A DNA stretch of 64,000 nucleotides from Sphingopyxis sp. H050 (GTDB lineage: Bacteria > Pseudomonadota > Alphaproteobacteria > Sphingomonadales > Sphingomonadaceae): NCBI RefSeq assembly GCF_001468265.1, contig NZ_LNRZ01000004.1, forward strand, positions 310,001-374,000, written 5' to 3'. This document shows positions 8,438 through 16,415 of the stretch, one piece after another; the stretch's first letter is position 1; the number at the start of each line of letters is the position of its first letter. Below the pieces are notes generated by a model. That model saw only the letters and a list, made by a program, of their open reading frames with translations. It made no database searches and was not told where the DNA came from. The translations under genes were made by a program, and so were the position numbers.

Positions 8438-9313
8438 TTACCCGCCGATCAGGCCCGCACGCGCGGCTTCCTGTTCGGCGACATAGGCATCCAGCATGTC
8501 GGCCTGGCCGGGGAGCAGCGCGTCGATCGCAGGGAGGCCGTCGATATCGTCCCGGTGAAGCAGCACGGACGGGCACTGGCCTTCGACATTGCCGAGATTG
8601 GGGCGATGCTGGGCATAGCCGATGAGCGCGGCCAGATCGGGATCGAACGCTCGAGCGATGGCGGGCGGATAGACGAGATACTGATTCTCGAACGTCCGCA
8701 GCCATCCGAGGCAATAGGAGGTGATGACCGCGCGGCGCACATGATCGGACTGGTTAGCGCCGGCACCATGCAGGATCGATCCGAGGAACAGCAGCGCGGA
8801 GCCGGGTGGCATTTCGGCGGCGACCGGACGTGCATCGCCCGGTTGCGATGCCGCATCGTGATGGCTGCCCGGCCAGACCAGCGTCGCGCCACTCTCCAGC
8901 GTGAACGGATCGATCGGCCAGATGACGTTGATCTGATAGTGCATCCCGGTCTTGACGCCGCCCCAGAGATCCTGGTCGCGGTGCGGCACCTGCGCGAGCG
9001 CGCCGGGATGGATTTCGATCGCCTGGGTGAGGTTGAGAACGATACGATCGCACCATTCCCCGAGCACCGTTTCGGCGATACCGCGGATGATCGGGTGCAG
9101 CACAAGGCCGGCGATATGCCGTGAACGCCGCAACAACGCGCCAAAGCGCTTGGTGCGGGCTCCGTAGAATCCGCCTTCGCAAAAGGGCGTGGCGACGAAG
9201 CGCGGTGCGAGTTCGGCTTCGAGCGCGGTGATTAGCTCGGTCGGCACGGCGTTATCGACAATGACATAACCGTCGGCGAGCAGCATCGCGGCGAGGCGGG
9301 CGGGGTCGTGCAT
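8438..9313 (-). CDS. Phytanoyl-CoA dioxygenase (PhyH) family protein
   Basis: A 291-aa Fe(II)/2-oxoglutarate dioxygenase-like protein. The iron ligands are visible as H-x-D in PHRDQDLWGG and the distal His in LHGAGANQSDH, with a C-terminal Arg (VRRAV) that could bind 2-oxoglutarate. It starts 11 nt after the luxI stop, so the two are co-transcribed. I recall PhyH-like genes next to luxI in several sphingomonads, which suggests a role linked to quorum sensing, for example modifying the signal or a response metabolite. The substrate is unknown. Start ATG 9313 is preferred over 9319 because AAGGG is correctly spaced only for 9313. Confidence 0.82.
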   Translation of the reverse strand: MHDPARLAAMLLADGYVIVDNAVPTELITALEAELAPRFVATPFCEGGFYGARTKRFGALLRRSRHIAGLVLHPIIRGIAETVLGEWCDRIVLNLTQAIEIHPGALAQVPHRDQDLWGGVKTGMHYQINVIWPIDPFTLESGATLVWPGSHHDAASQPGDARPVAAEMPPGSALLFLGSILHGAGANQSDHVRRAVITSYCLGWLRTFENQYLVYPPAIARAFDPDLAALIGYAQHRPNLGNVEGQCPSVLLHRDDIDGLPAIDALLPGQADMLDAYVAEQEAARAGLIGG

Positions 9314-9324
9314 CGCCATTCCCT

Positions 9325-9939
9325 TCACGCGGCTCTTGCCGCCGCATCGGGAGTGATCGCACCCGGTACATAGATGCCGTTCGACGCCAGCAGCGCAGGC
9401 GTACCGGCGCAGATCTCGATGCGGAACGCTCCAAGGAACGCGCCATCGATGCGGCGCGCGGGGCCGAGCGGCGCTGCGCGCCAGCCCATCGCCAAAACCT
9501 CCTCGCGAAAAGCAGCGGTCACGACGCCGGTTAGCATGGTGATTCCGCTGCCGAGCGCATGATCGACCATCGCCGAGATGAGCCGGTTGCGGACACGCAG
9601 GCGTCCGGGGGCGCCCAATCGTTGCGGCAGGCAAAGTCGCGTAATCTCGCGAACCTGCTCCCCCCGGGGCGCATCGCACTCGCAGAGCGACGCGAAACGA
9701 TCGGCGAGAAGATGTGCGCCCTCTGTCGATAGCAGCCGCATCGACCCCTGGTGAATGCAGCCATCGTCGGTGGCGATCAGATAGACCGCCTTGTCGCCGT
9801 CATAGCTGTCGATTTCATAGCGGCCGCCGACGACCGGAACATCCCAGCCCAGCAGATCGACGAACAGGGTCTTGCGGTCCTCGAACATCGAGGCGGCGCG
9901 CGCATCGGTAAGCGAGCACCCTTTGACAATATGGATCAT
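9325..9939 (-). CDS. luxI: LuxI-family acyl-homoserine-lactone synthase
   Basis: A 204-aa protein with the autoinducer synthase pattern: an early Arg and Phe-Val (RKTLFVDLLGW), Tyr-Glu-x-Asp-x-Tyr-Asp (YEIDSYDGDKAVYLI), GSMRLLST and a C-terminal ITMLTGVV region. LuxI enzymes join S-adenosylmethionine and an acyl group to make AHL signals. The gene is 92 bp downstream of luxR and 11 nt upstream of the PhyH-like gene, all leftward. ATG at 9939 has GGGAG 8 nt upstream. A 13-bp palindrome sits immediately before the ribosome binding site. The acyl chain specificity cannot be read from sequence. Confidence 0.9.
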   Translation of the reverse strand: MIHIVKGCSLTDARAASMFEDRKTLFVDLLGWDVPVVGGRYEIDSYDGDKAVYLIATDDGCIHQGSMRLLSTEGAHLLADRFASLCECDAPRGEQVREITRLCLPQRLGAPGRLRVRNRLISAMVDHALGSGITMLTGVVTAAFREEVLAMGWRAAPLGPARRIDGAFLGAFRIEICAGTPALLASNGIYVPGAITPDAAARAA

Positions 9940-9952
9940 GGCAGTAGCTCCC

Positions 9953-9965
9953 GTTCAAATTGAAC
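9953..9965. promoter_or_regulatory. 13-bp palindrome upstream of luxI
   Basis: GTTCAAATTGAAC is a perfect 13-bp dyad 14-26 nt before the luxI start codon, just upstream of the ribosome binding site. It could be an operator for the LuxR or XRE protein. It does not look like the classic 20-bp lux box, so the assignment is tentative. Confidence 0.4.
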
Positions 9966-10031
9966 AGTCGCGAAGGGAGCAGAGATGAAGGGCTCAAACA
10001 GTCGTCAATATTGAGGATGCGGCGATCCCGC

Positions 10032-10778
10032 TCAGAACCGCGGGACGATCTCCTCGATGCAGACGATTCCGCAGGCGAGCGCGATCGCCGGGAGCTGCGC
10101 GCGGGAATAGATTCCGAAATGTTCGCGCAGGTCACGCATGTAGGTGCGCACTGTCGTCGGGGCGATGTTCATCATGATCCCGATCTCGACGTCGCTCTTG
10201 CCCATCGCCGCCAAGCGAAAGCATTCGAGCCGCTTTGGGCTGAGATGGGGTAATTTCAGCGGGCGCGCCGGAAAGCCGTGCAAGCGCCGCGCCTCGGTAA
10301 ACGCCTCGCTCGCCATCAGCGTCGCGATCCGGCAGATATGCGATGGCGGCAATTGCCCGTCGCGCGTTGCGAACGTACAGCATCCGGGCGGCTCGCCGGC
10401 GACGCCAATCGGAACGGTGAGGCCGTTGCGCAGGCCATGACGCGCGGCTTCGCGCACGATGCGCGCCTGTCGCCGCGTGAAGCCGCCCAGCAGTCGCTCC
10501 ATTTCGTGCCAGCAGAACGCCCGGCTTGTCGAGCGCGCCGCGAGCAAGGCGGGATCGTCGCGGTAATAGCCTTCGGCGACGAAAACGTCGCCCCAGCTCT
10601 GGAAATTGTCCATGCGGAAATATCGCCCACCGGGCTGAAAGAAGGCCATGCTCTGGACGATCGCGAGCCATGGGAGGCCGAGCTGGCGTGCGGCGGCCTC
10701 GCTGCAACTGAACAGCTCGCGATCACTGTTCGCGCGCCTGGCCTGCTTAATATAGGCATCGAGGTCGCGAAACGGCAC
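10032..10778 (-). CDS. luxR: LuxR-family autoinducer-binding regulator
   Basis: A 248-aa regulator. Residues about 20-165 form an autoinducer-binding domain with several conserved Trp, Tyr and Asp residues (FRMDNFQSWGDVFVAEGYY). Residues about 180-240 form a LuxR helix-turn-helix (LSPKRLECFRLAAMGKSDVEIG, with IAPTTVRTYMRDLREHFG as recognition region). It starts with GTG at 10778 behind AGGAG. It lies upstream of luxI on the same strand, giving a luxR-luxI-phyH order, and probably responds to the LuxI product. Control of the adjacent excisionase/traF genes is suggested by position only. Confidence 0.9.
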   Translation of the reverse strand: MPFRDLDAYIKQARRANSDRELFSCSEAAARQLGLPWLAIVQSMAFFQPGGRYFRMDNFQSWGDVFVAEGYYRDDPALLAARSTSRAFCWHEMERLLGGFTRRQARIVREAARHGLRNGLTVPIGVAGEPPGCCTFATRDGQLPPSHICRIATLMASEAFTEARRLHGFPARPLKLPHLSPKRLECFRLAAMGKSDVEIGIMMNIAPTTVRTYMRDLREHFGIYSRAQLPAIALACGIVCIEEIVPRF

Positions 10779-10864
10779 CGAGGGGCACTCCTTTCGACGC
10801 GCGCGTTGCGGGCGCGTCTATCGGGCGCGTGGTTCCAGCCCACGCGCGTGCAGCCCCCGATGAT

Positions 10865-11191
10865 TTACTTGGTCTTGCTCGGCCGCCCCGTCGGCTTGTG
10901 CGGATGGCGCCGGAGCGTCACCGCCGGGCGCGCCAGTATCGCGCCGATTTCCAGTTCGTCGTCCGAAACGATCGAGATCGATATCCGGCCGGACAAGAGA
11001 TAGACGGCATTAACGCCGAGTGCCTTCGCGAGCCGCTCCATTGCTTTCAGCGTCGGGCTCGACCGGCCATTTTCGATCGCACTCAGATAAGAGCTGCTCG
11101 TGCCCGCATCATGGGCGAGCGCTTCTTGCGTGATGCGCATCGCAAGCCGCAATTTCCTGAGATTCAAACTGAAGGACTTCGACGCATCCAT
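10865..11191 (-). CDS. XRE-family HTH regulator
   Basis: A 108-aa protein with a classic Cro/CI helix-turn-helix at about residues 8-62 (ITQEALAHDAGTSSSYLSAIENGRSSP). The C-terminal tail is basic (RRHPHKPTGRPSKTK) and may add DNA contacts. It lies 86 bp upstream of luxR on the same strand and is the last backbone gene before the cargo. Small XRE proteins often keep ICE transfer genes repressed; that role is inferred. ATG at 11191; an inverted repeat 30 nt upstream could be its own operator. Confidence 0.85.
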   Translation of the reverse strand: MDASKSFSLNLRKLRLAMRITQEALAHDAGTSSSYLSAIENGRSSPTLKAMERLAKALGVNAVYLLSGRISISIVSDDELEIGAILARPAVTLRRHPHKPTGRPSKTK

Positions 11192-11678
11192 AAGGGCGTA
11201 AGTTCACGCCCTGCGACCATTACTCCACACTGGATACAGGTTGGAGTTATTATCTATATTATTACGTTTTTACAAATATTTAAATGAGATTCCCGAACAA
11301 CGCGCACTCAACTCTGATGCGGATTCTCAGGCGCGCCAAAAGACCGCATTCGGACGGTCGAATCGGTCGATGACCGAAGCCCTCACGCCAGGACATTGGC
11401 CGTGGACGCCGCAGTGGAAATCCCATCGGCGTCGTCACATCCGGGGCGAGCATTGATTTCAAGCGCCGAGCGAATCACGATGCGAACAACGTCCCGTGGA
11501 CACGTCCGCAATCGCCGTTCCGGCGTGGCGTACAGGAATCATCGGATAGTTTGACGTGCCTGTGTGTCGTTGTCTCCTTTGATTTGAATGCAGCGCAGCG
11601 AAGCGGAGCGTCGCATTGGTTCATAGTTATGAAATCACCGTTCGTGTCGGGCCGCTGGCCGCCCACCATGCCAACCGA
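11192..11678. other. Intergenic, AT-rich junction between backbone and cargo
   Basis: About 490 bp without a supported gene. Positions 11240-11290 are strikingly AT-rich for this genome (TATCTATATTATTACG). Short overlapping reading frames have no start signals or recognisable products. This is the natural place for the boundary between the conjugative backbone and the catabolic cargo, and it could hold remnants of the insertion event, but I find no insertion-sequence ends or target duplications. Confidence 0.5.
11222..11247. promoter_or_regulatory. Inverted repeat upstream of the XRE gene
   Basis: ACTCCA (11222-11227) and TGGAGT (11242-11247) form a 6-bp dyad with a 14-bp spacer, 31-56 bp upstream of the XRE start and next to AT-rich promoter-like sequence. 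It may be an autoregulatory operator. Short arms make this weak. Confidence 0.35.
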
Positions 11679-12824
11679 CTACTCGCAACAGTCGGTTCTG
11701 GCGGTAATCCCGCAGCGGTCCGGTTTGCTCCAGCCCCGCCGAATTGTACTCGGATCTTCATGATGCAGCGGGATCGGTCCGGGGATCGGTAGTGACGAGC
11801 CCGAAAAACGTGGCGCCGGCATTGCCTGGAGGATATTGTCGATCTCCCGATAGACGCCTCGCGCTGCCATATGAGGATGGCGCGCCGCTTCGTCCGGATC
11901 AAGCACGGGGGCAAAGCAGGCATCGCTGCCTTCCAGCAGTGTGCGCCATTCTTCCCGTGTCCGCATGGCGAATATCTCGCTAAAACGCTGCTTGAGCTCG
12001 GGCCAGGCATCACGATCATAGCCGTCGTCAAAACTGCTATCGCCGGCCAACCCCAGCTTTTTGCAAAGCAGCGCATAGAACTTGGGCTCGAGTGATCCGA
12101 CTGAGATGAAATTCCCGTCGGCGCACCGATAGGTCGAGTACCAGTGAGGGCCGTCAAGGATGCTGCAGCCGCGTATGCTGGCAACCTGGCCGGCGGCCTT
12201 CAGGCTCAGGAGCAAGTTCATCATGTGAGCGCTCCCATCGACGATCGCGGCGTCAACCACTTGCCCATTCCCGGTATCCCGCGCGTGCATTGCCGCTGCG
12301 AGGACGCCGATGGCCAAATAGAGCGCTCCACCCCCAATATCGCCTACCAGGCTTGGCGGCGCCATTGGCGGTTCACCGGGATGCCCAGCATACCAAAGGG
12401 CTCCTGACAGCGCGATATAGTTGATGTCATGGCCGGCCGCTTGGGCGAGAGGTCCCTGCTGCCCCCAACCCGTCATGCGACCGAATACAAGGCGGGGGTT
12501 ACGCGCTAGGCAAACCTCGGGACCAAGGCCGAGCCTCTCCATCACCCCAGGCCGCATGCCTTCGATCAGTACATCGCCCCTTTGGACGAGATCCAGGACA
12601 TGCGCGACGCCTTCGGGGGACTTCAGATCCAAGGCAATTACACGTTTCCCGCGGTTCACAATGGCGCCGCTGCCAAGATCGATATTTTCGGAGTTAGGGC
12701 TTACGCGTTCAATGACGACGACATCGGCGCCAAGGTCGGCCAACAGCATTCCGCAAAACGGCGCCGGGCCGATGCCCGCAATTTCGAGTATTTTGAGGCC
12801 TGCAAGCGGACCAGTTTTCGTCAT
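11679..12824 (-). CDS. Alpha-methylacyl-CoA racemase (CaiB/BaiF family)
   Basis: A 381-aa CoA-transferase-fold protein. It starts PLAGLKILEIAGIGPAPFC and has MTGWGQQGP followed by the AMACR block GHDINYIALSG, where His and the later Asp of VGDIGGG correspond to the catalytic pair of alpha-methylacyl-CoA racemase. Such enzymes interconvert (R)- and (S)-2-methylacyl-CoA so branched chains can enter beta-oxidation. It is transcribed away from the lysR gene and has one copy of the 42-bp motif upstream, so it belongs to the cargo regulon. This gene is the best clue that the substrate is methyl-branched. Confidence 0.85.
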   Translation of the reverse strand: MTKTGPLAGLKILEIAGIGPAPFCGMLLADLGADVVVIERVSPNSENIDLGSGAIVNRGKRVIALDLKSPEGVAHVLDLVQRGDVLIEGMRPGVMERLGLGPEVCLARNPRLVFGRMTGWGQQGPLAQAAGHDINYIALSGALWYAGHPGEPPMAPPSLVGDIGGGALYLAIGVLAAAMHARDTGNGQVVDAAIVDGSAHMMNLLLSLKAAGQVASIRGCSILDGPHWYSTYRCADGNFISVGSLEPKFYALLCKKLGLAGDSSFDDGYDRDAWPELKQRFSEIFAMRTREEWRTLLEGSDACFAPVLDPDEAARHPHMAARGVYREIDNILQAMPAPRFSGSSLPIPGPIPLHHEDPSTIRRGWSKPDRCGITARTDCCE

Positions 12825-12951
12825 TCAGGCATACCTGCGTCTGAGACCTTGGCGCTTTGATCCAGGCCGTTTCGCCGCTCCAGATTTCGAGACGGGTTGC
12901 AGTCGTGCTGGGCGGCAGTGTCGAAAGTAAGATTGGCAAAATGACCTTGAT

Positions 12952-12993
12952 TCGCCTAATTCATTCTCTGGAGCAATTATTCCTGTGGGGCAT
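12952..12993. promoter_or_regulatory. 42-bp shared operator motif, copy D (AMACR/lysR)
   Basis: This is the most divergent of four copies. It keeps TCG at the left, AATTCA in the middle-left, TATTCCT in the middle-right and CAT at the end, at the same spacing as the others. It lies between the divergent AMACR and lysR genes and reaches the lysR start region, as expected for an autoregulated LysR-type operator. Confidence 0.65.
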
Positions 12994-12997
12994 GTCC

Positions 12998-13906
12998 ATG
13001 CTCGATTCTCGCCTCAAGCATGCCGTCGCGGTTGGTCAGCTTCGTTCCTTCTCCAGGGCAGCGGATGCGGTTGGTGTCACGCAGTCGGCGGTGACCAAGA
13101 GTGTCGCTGAACTCGAACGGCATCTTGGCTATTCCCTTTTCCATCGGACCTCACGGGGCGCGATGCCGACAGAGGAGGGACGCGAATTTATTGATCGCGC
13201 AGCGCGCTTGCTTGCCGACGCAGCTGAACTACTCGGAGATACAGCCCGCCGCGCCGACGCCTATGCGGGCCCGCTTCGAATCGGACTGTTCCCAGGGTCA
13301 ATCGACTGGTTGCTCACCCAACCTCTGGTTTCTTTGCTGCGGCGCCATCCGGCAGTGCGCGTCGAAGTCGTTTCGGGCAACAGCGAAAGGGGCGTGCGAC
13401 TCCTGTCGCGCGGCGATATCGATGTCGCCTTTGGACTTGAAGCGGCCTTTGCACGCTGGCCGGAATTCAAGTGCGAGCGGGTCGCCTCGATCGAAATACT
13501 GCCTTTTGTGCGGAACAATCATCCCATTCTGGGGATAAACCCGACCAGCAAGGAGCCGCTGGTCCAGTTCGAATTCGTAGTGCCCTCATCTTCCGAACCC
13601 TACACATCGATCATTCAGCAGATGTACGAAAAAAGCGGTAAGCGTCCCGCTGACTGGATCCACATGACAGACTATTTTCAATTGGTTCGACGGATCGTTG
13701 CCACATCCGATGCTATCGGGATGGTTGCAAAACAGTTCACCGAGAACTCATGGTTTCGCGCCAATTTCGTGGCCTTGGAGGGAATCGGTTTATTCGATCC
13801 ATTGACGCTTTGTTATGCTGTGCGTAGCCGCTGGCAGGTAAAACCGGCTGGCCGTGCGCTCGTCAGCCTTGTTCGTCAGGCATGGCGCACCGCATCATCG
13901 GATTAA
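12998..13906 (+). CDS. LysR-family transcriptional regulator
   Basis: A 302-aa LysR protein. The N-terminal winged HTH (about residues 1-60) contains AVAVGQLRSFSRAADAVG and VTQSAVTKSVAELERHLG; the rest is a periplasmic-binding-like effector domain. It is the only rightward gene in the cargo and is divergent from AMACR, the standard LysR layout. Copies of the 42-bp motif in front of this gene and three other units make it the best candidate for the regulon regulator. Start 12998 is preferred because GGGG is 7 nt upstream; ATG 12992 would add two residues. Confidence 0.9.
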   Translation: MLDSRLKHAVAVGQLRSFSRAADAVGVTQSAVTKSVAELERHLGYSLFHRTSRGAMPTEEGREFIDRAARLLADAAELLGDTARRADAYAGPLRIGLFPGSIDWLLTQPLVSLLRRHPAVRVEVVSGNSERGVRLLSRGDIDVAFGLEAAFARWPEFKCERVASIEILPFVRNNHPILGINPTSKEPLVQFEFVVPSSSEPYTSIIQQMYEKSGKRPADWIHMTDYFQLVRRIVATSDAIGMVAKQFTENSWFRANFVALEGIGLFDPLTLCYAVRSRWQVKPAGRALVSLVRQAWRTASSD

Positions 13907-13957
13907 CGGCAAGGGGGCGGGGTGCGATCGGAAATCCGCTGCATCCGTCGCGATCAG

Positions 13958-14011
13958 CTAGAGCATTTCGCGCAGAAGTGGGAACCGGCTTTCCGGCAGG
14001 AAATGCTCTAG
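13958..14011. repeat. 54-bp palindromic intergenic repeat
   Basis: CTAGAGCATTT at the left and AAATGCTCTAG at the right form perfect 11-bp arms, with a partly complementary middle containing GGGAACCGGCTTTCCGGC. This matches a type of dispersed palindrome I recognise from many alphaproteobacterial genomes. It lies between the convergent lysR and TonB-receptor genes, where the RNA hairpin could end transcription from both sides. Confidence 0.75.
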
Positions 14012-14070
14012 CAAATTGATCTTGGGCATTTTCCGAGTTGGCGGGTGATTCCACTCGCCTCGAAAATGGC

Positions 14071-16233
14071 CTAGAAGCTAATCGCCACTTCTCCGCCGAT
14101 GACGCGCCCCCTGTTTAGCGGTGAAAGGCTTGCACCCGTGCCCCCGAAGGCCGCCGGCAAAGGTGTATCGCCGCCAATCGTCACCTCATTCAGGAGGTTT
14201 CGGCCATAGATGGAGAAGCGCCAGTGCTTGTTGTCGGTCGCCAATGTGAGGCTCGCATCGAGCATATCGGCGCCCTGAAGGAAGCCGACGTTGTTGTCGG
14301 TGAATGCCGCCTTGTCGCGATGCGTGAAGCTGACACGCGCCGTTGCTGTCCCCAATTCGCCAAGCTGCTGATCATAAGTCAGCCCCACGCCATAGGTCCA
14401 TGGCGACAGCCTTGGCAATTTGAGCGCACGATCCACATCGTTGATGACGCCATCACCGCTGAGGTCGAACTGGACGTTGCGATACTGGCCATTCACGTAG
14501 CCGAGCTGACCCGAAATCACGAGGTTGGACAAAAGAAAAAACTGCCCCTCGGCCTCGACGCCTTTGATTGTGGCGTCGGCGGTGTTCCGTATGACCTGGC
14601 TGAGGCCAAGCGGTCCGGGCAGGTTGATCTCGCGCTGCAGGTCCTTCATGCGATTGTAGAAGGCCGCCAGGTTGATCCGGTGGCGCCCGAATTGCTTCTT
14701 GGCGCCGAGTTCGAAACTGTCCTGGGTCTCTTGATTGAATGGCCCCGGCGGCACAGCGGGATCGGTGTTGCGCAAATTATATCCGCCGCTGCGGAACCCG
14801 CGCGTGTAAAGGCCATAAATCTGCGTGTCGTCATCCGGCTTCCACTGAAGGCCGATTTTCGGCGTAAACCCTCGCCATTTTGCCGCGTCGGCGAAATTGG
14901 TTGCACAGATCAGCGTGTCTAGATTGCAACCATTTGCGCGTAAGGCCGAGACCCGAACGGCTTTGCGTTCCCAACTATACCGCGCGCCGAGATTCAAGGT
15001 CAGCGTATCGGTGAAATGCCAGTCGGTCGAAGCAAAAATGCCCCATGTTGTCTGGTCTTGCGTACCCCCACCGGAAACGATCCGAGCACCGCCCAAAAGA
15101 TTCCGCAGCTCGGCGTAACGAAGATCCTGGGAAAAATAGTATAGACCGGTTGTCAATTCGACGTCACCGAACCTTCCGGCATAACGAAGTTCGTCGCTGA
15201 GTTGATCCTGGTCGATTTCGAAAAAGGCATGAAAGAAGGACTGTGGTGTTCCATCGATATCAGCGCCCGCGGAGGATCGGAATTTCCGATAGCCAGCGAT
15301 GTTGGTGAAGACGCCTTCGCCCAGACCAACATCGATGTTGGTTTCCACGATCGCCTGGTCCCATTTGGCATCATAGAAACCTGGGAAATTGATCGAAAAC
15401 CTGAAGCTGTCGCGGGGAAACAGCGCGTGACTCTGGACAGGGGCTCCATCGCTTTCGACATCGCCATGCTCATAGCGGAGATCCATTCGGAAGCGGTCGC
15501 CACCCTTGAGCGAAAGTGCCGGGCGAATGATAAGGTCATGTGATTTACCGAAGCTGCGATTGTCGAAGCGGTTGCGAAACCAGCCATTGTCGTCGCTGTA
15601 GTAGACGGCCAATTTGGCAGCCAAAACGTCATCGACGATAGGTCCGGTAACCGTGCCGCTTACGGTCTTTTTCAGTCCCGTTTCAATGGATAGCTTGGCT
15701 TTGGCTCCAAAATCGAAGCTGGGCCGCGTGGTCCGCACAACCACGGCACCGCCGGTAACGTTGCGACCGAAAAGCAAGCCTTGCGGTCCACGCAGAACTT
15801 CGATCCCCTCAAGGTCGAAGTTGTCCAGCACGACACCAGCGTTGATGCCGAGGTAAATACCGTCAGTGAAAACGCCTACGGTGGGGTCGATCGATGGGAT
15901 CGTGCTGTTGATGCCGAGGCCCCGGATAGTGAAATTGGCATAGCCCGGTGCCGTACCCACATCCTCGAGCTGGACGTTGGGAACGTCGTAGCTCAGACTT
16001 TGAAGATTCTGGACGAACTTGGCATCCAGCTGCGCTTCACCAAAAGCCGTGACCGCCATCGGTACTTTCTGCACGCTTTCGCCATAGCCCTTTTTGGTGG
16101 CGGTAACGACAATGTCCTCAGCCAGCGCTTCCGTGGCGCTCCCGGTTTGGTCGTTCGCCCAGGGCGTTGCTTCCTGGGCAAATGCTGTTCCCGAGCACAA
16201 CAACGCGGCAGAAGCCAATAGACATCCTCTCAT
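14071..16233 (-). CDS. TonB-dependent receptor 1
   Basis: A 720-aa outer-membrane receptor. A signal peptide covers residues 1-19 (cleaved after GTAFA), the TonB box is EDIVVTA at about 39-45, then comes a plug domain with FTIRGLGIN and EVLRGPQGLLFGRN, and a 22-strand barrel ending in the usual C-terminal Phe (VAISF). It should import a substrate using TonB energy. The 42-bp motif lies 64 bp upstream, so it is probably its own transcription unit in the cargo regulon. Start ATG 16233 is chosen for the signal peptide and the AGAGAGGA site upstream. Confidence 0.93.
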   Translation of the reverse strand: MRGCLLASAALLCSGTAFAQEATPWANDQTGSATEALAEDIVVTATKKGYGESVQKVPMAVTAFGEAQLDAKFVQNLQSLSYDVPNVQLEDVGTAPGYANFTIRGLGINSTIPSIDPTVGVFTDGIYLGINAGVVLDNFDLEGIEVLRGPQGLLFGRNVTGGAVVVRTTRPSFDFGAKAKLSIETGLKKTVSGTVTGPIVDDVLAAKLAVYYSDDNGWFRNRFDNRSFGKSHDLIIRPALSLKGGDRFRMDLRYEHGDVESDGAPVQSHALFPRDSFRFSINFPGFYDAKWDQAIVETNIDVGLGEGVFTNIAGYRKFRSSAGADIDGTPQSFFHAFFEIDQDQLSDELRYAGRFGDVELTTGLYYFSQDLRYAELRNLLGGARIVSGGGTQDQTTWGIFASTDWHFTDTLTLNLGARYSWERKAVRVSALRANGCNLDTLICATNFADAAKWRGFTPKIGLQWKPDDDTQIYGLYTRGFRSGGYNLRNTDPAVPPGPFNQETQDSFELGAKKQFGRHRINLAAFYNRMKDLQREINLPGPLGLSQVIRNTADATIKGVEAEGQFFLLSNLVISGQLGYVNGQYRNVQFDLSGDGVINDVDRALKLPRLSPWTYGVGLTYDQQLGELGTATARVSFTHRDKAAFTDNNVGFLQGADMLDASLTLATDNKHWRFSIYGRNLLNEVTIGGDTPLPAAFGGTGASLSPLNRGRVIGGEVAISF

Positions 16234-16297
16234 GGCTGATCCTCTCTTCCCAGGAGATATTGTGTAGTTCATGCCGTTTGGCGGCATTTGAGGGCCG

Positions 16298-16339
16298 TCG
16301 TCCAATTCAATTCGCTGCAGAACTATTCCTGCTGCTCAT
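16298..16339. promoter_or_regulatory. 42-bp shared operator motif, copy A (TonB receptor 1)
   Basis: One of four gapless copies. On the plus strand it opens TCGTCCAATTCAATT and closes CTATTCCTGCTGCTCAT. It ends 64 bp upstream of the receptor start. Its first 14 bases are identical to copies B and C. Confidence 0.75.
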
Positions 16340-16415
16340 CGATATCTGGCGGCAGCACGACGCCATCGGCAGCCCGACGGCCGCTCAAAAATATCATGGT
16401 AATTCATCGGGTTGA

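Noticed and set aside
11280-11669. Short leftward frames between the XRE gene and AMACR
   Set aside because: No start signals, no domain resemblance, and they lie in the junction region; possibly remnants but not supportable as genes or pseudogenes.
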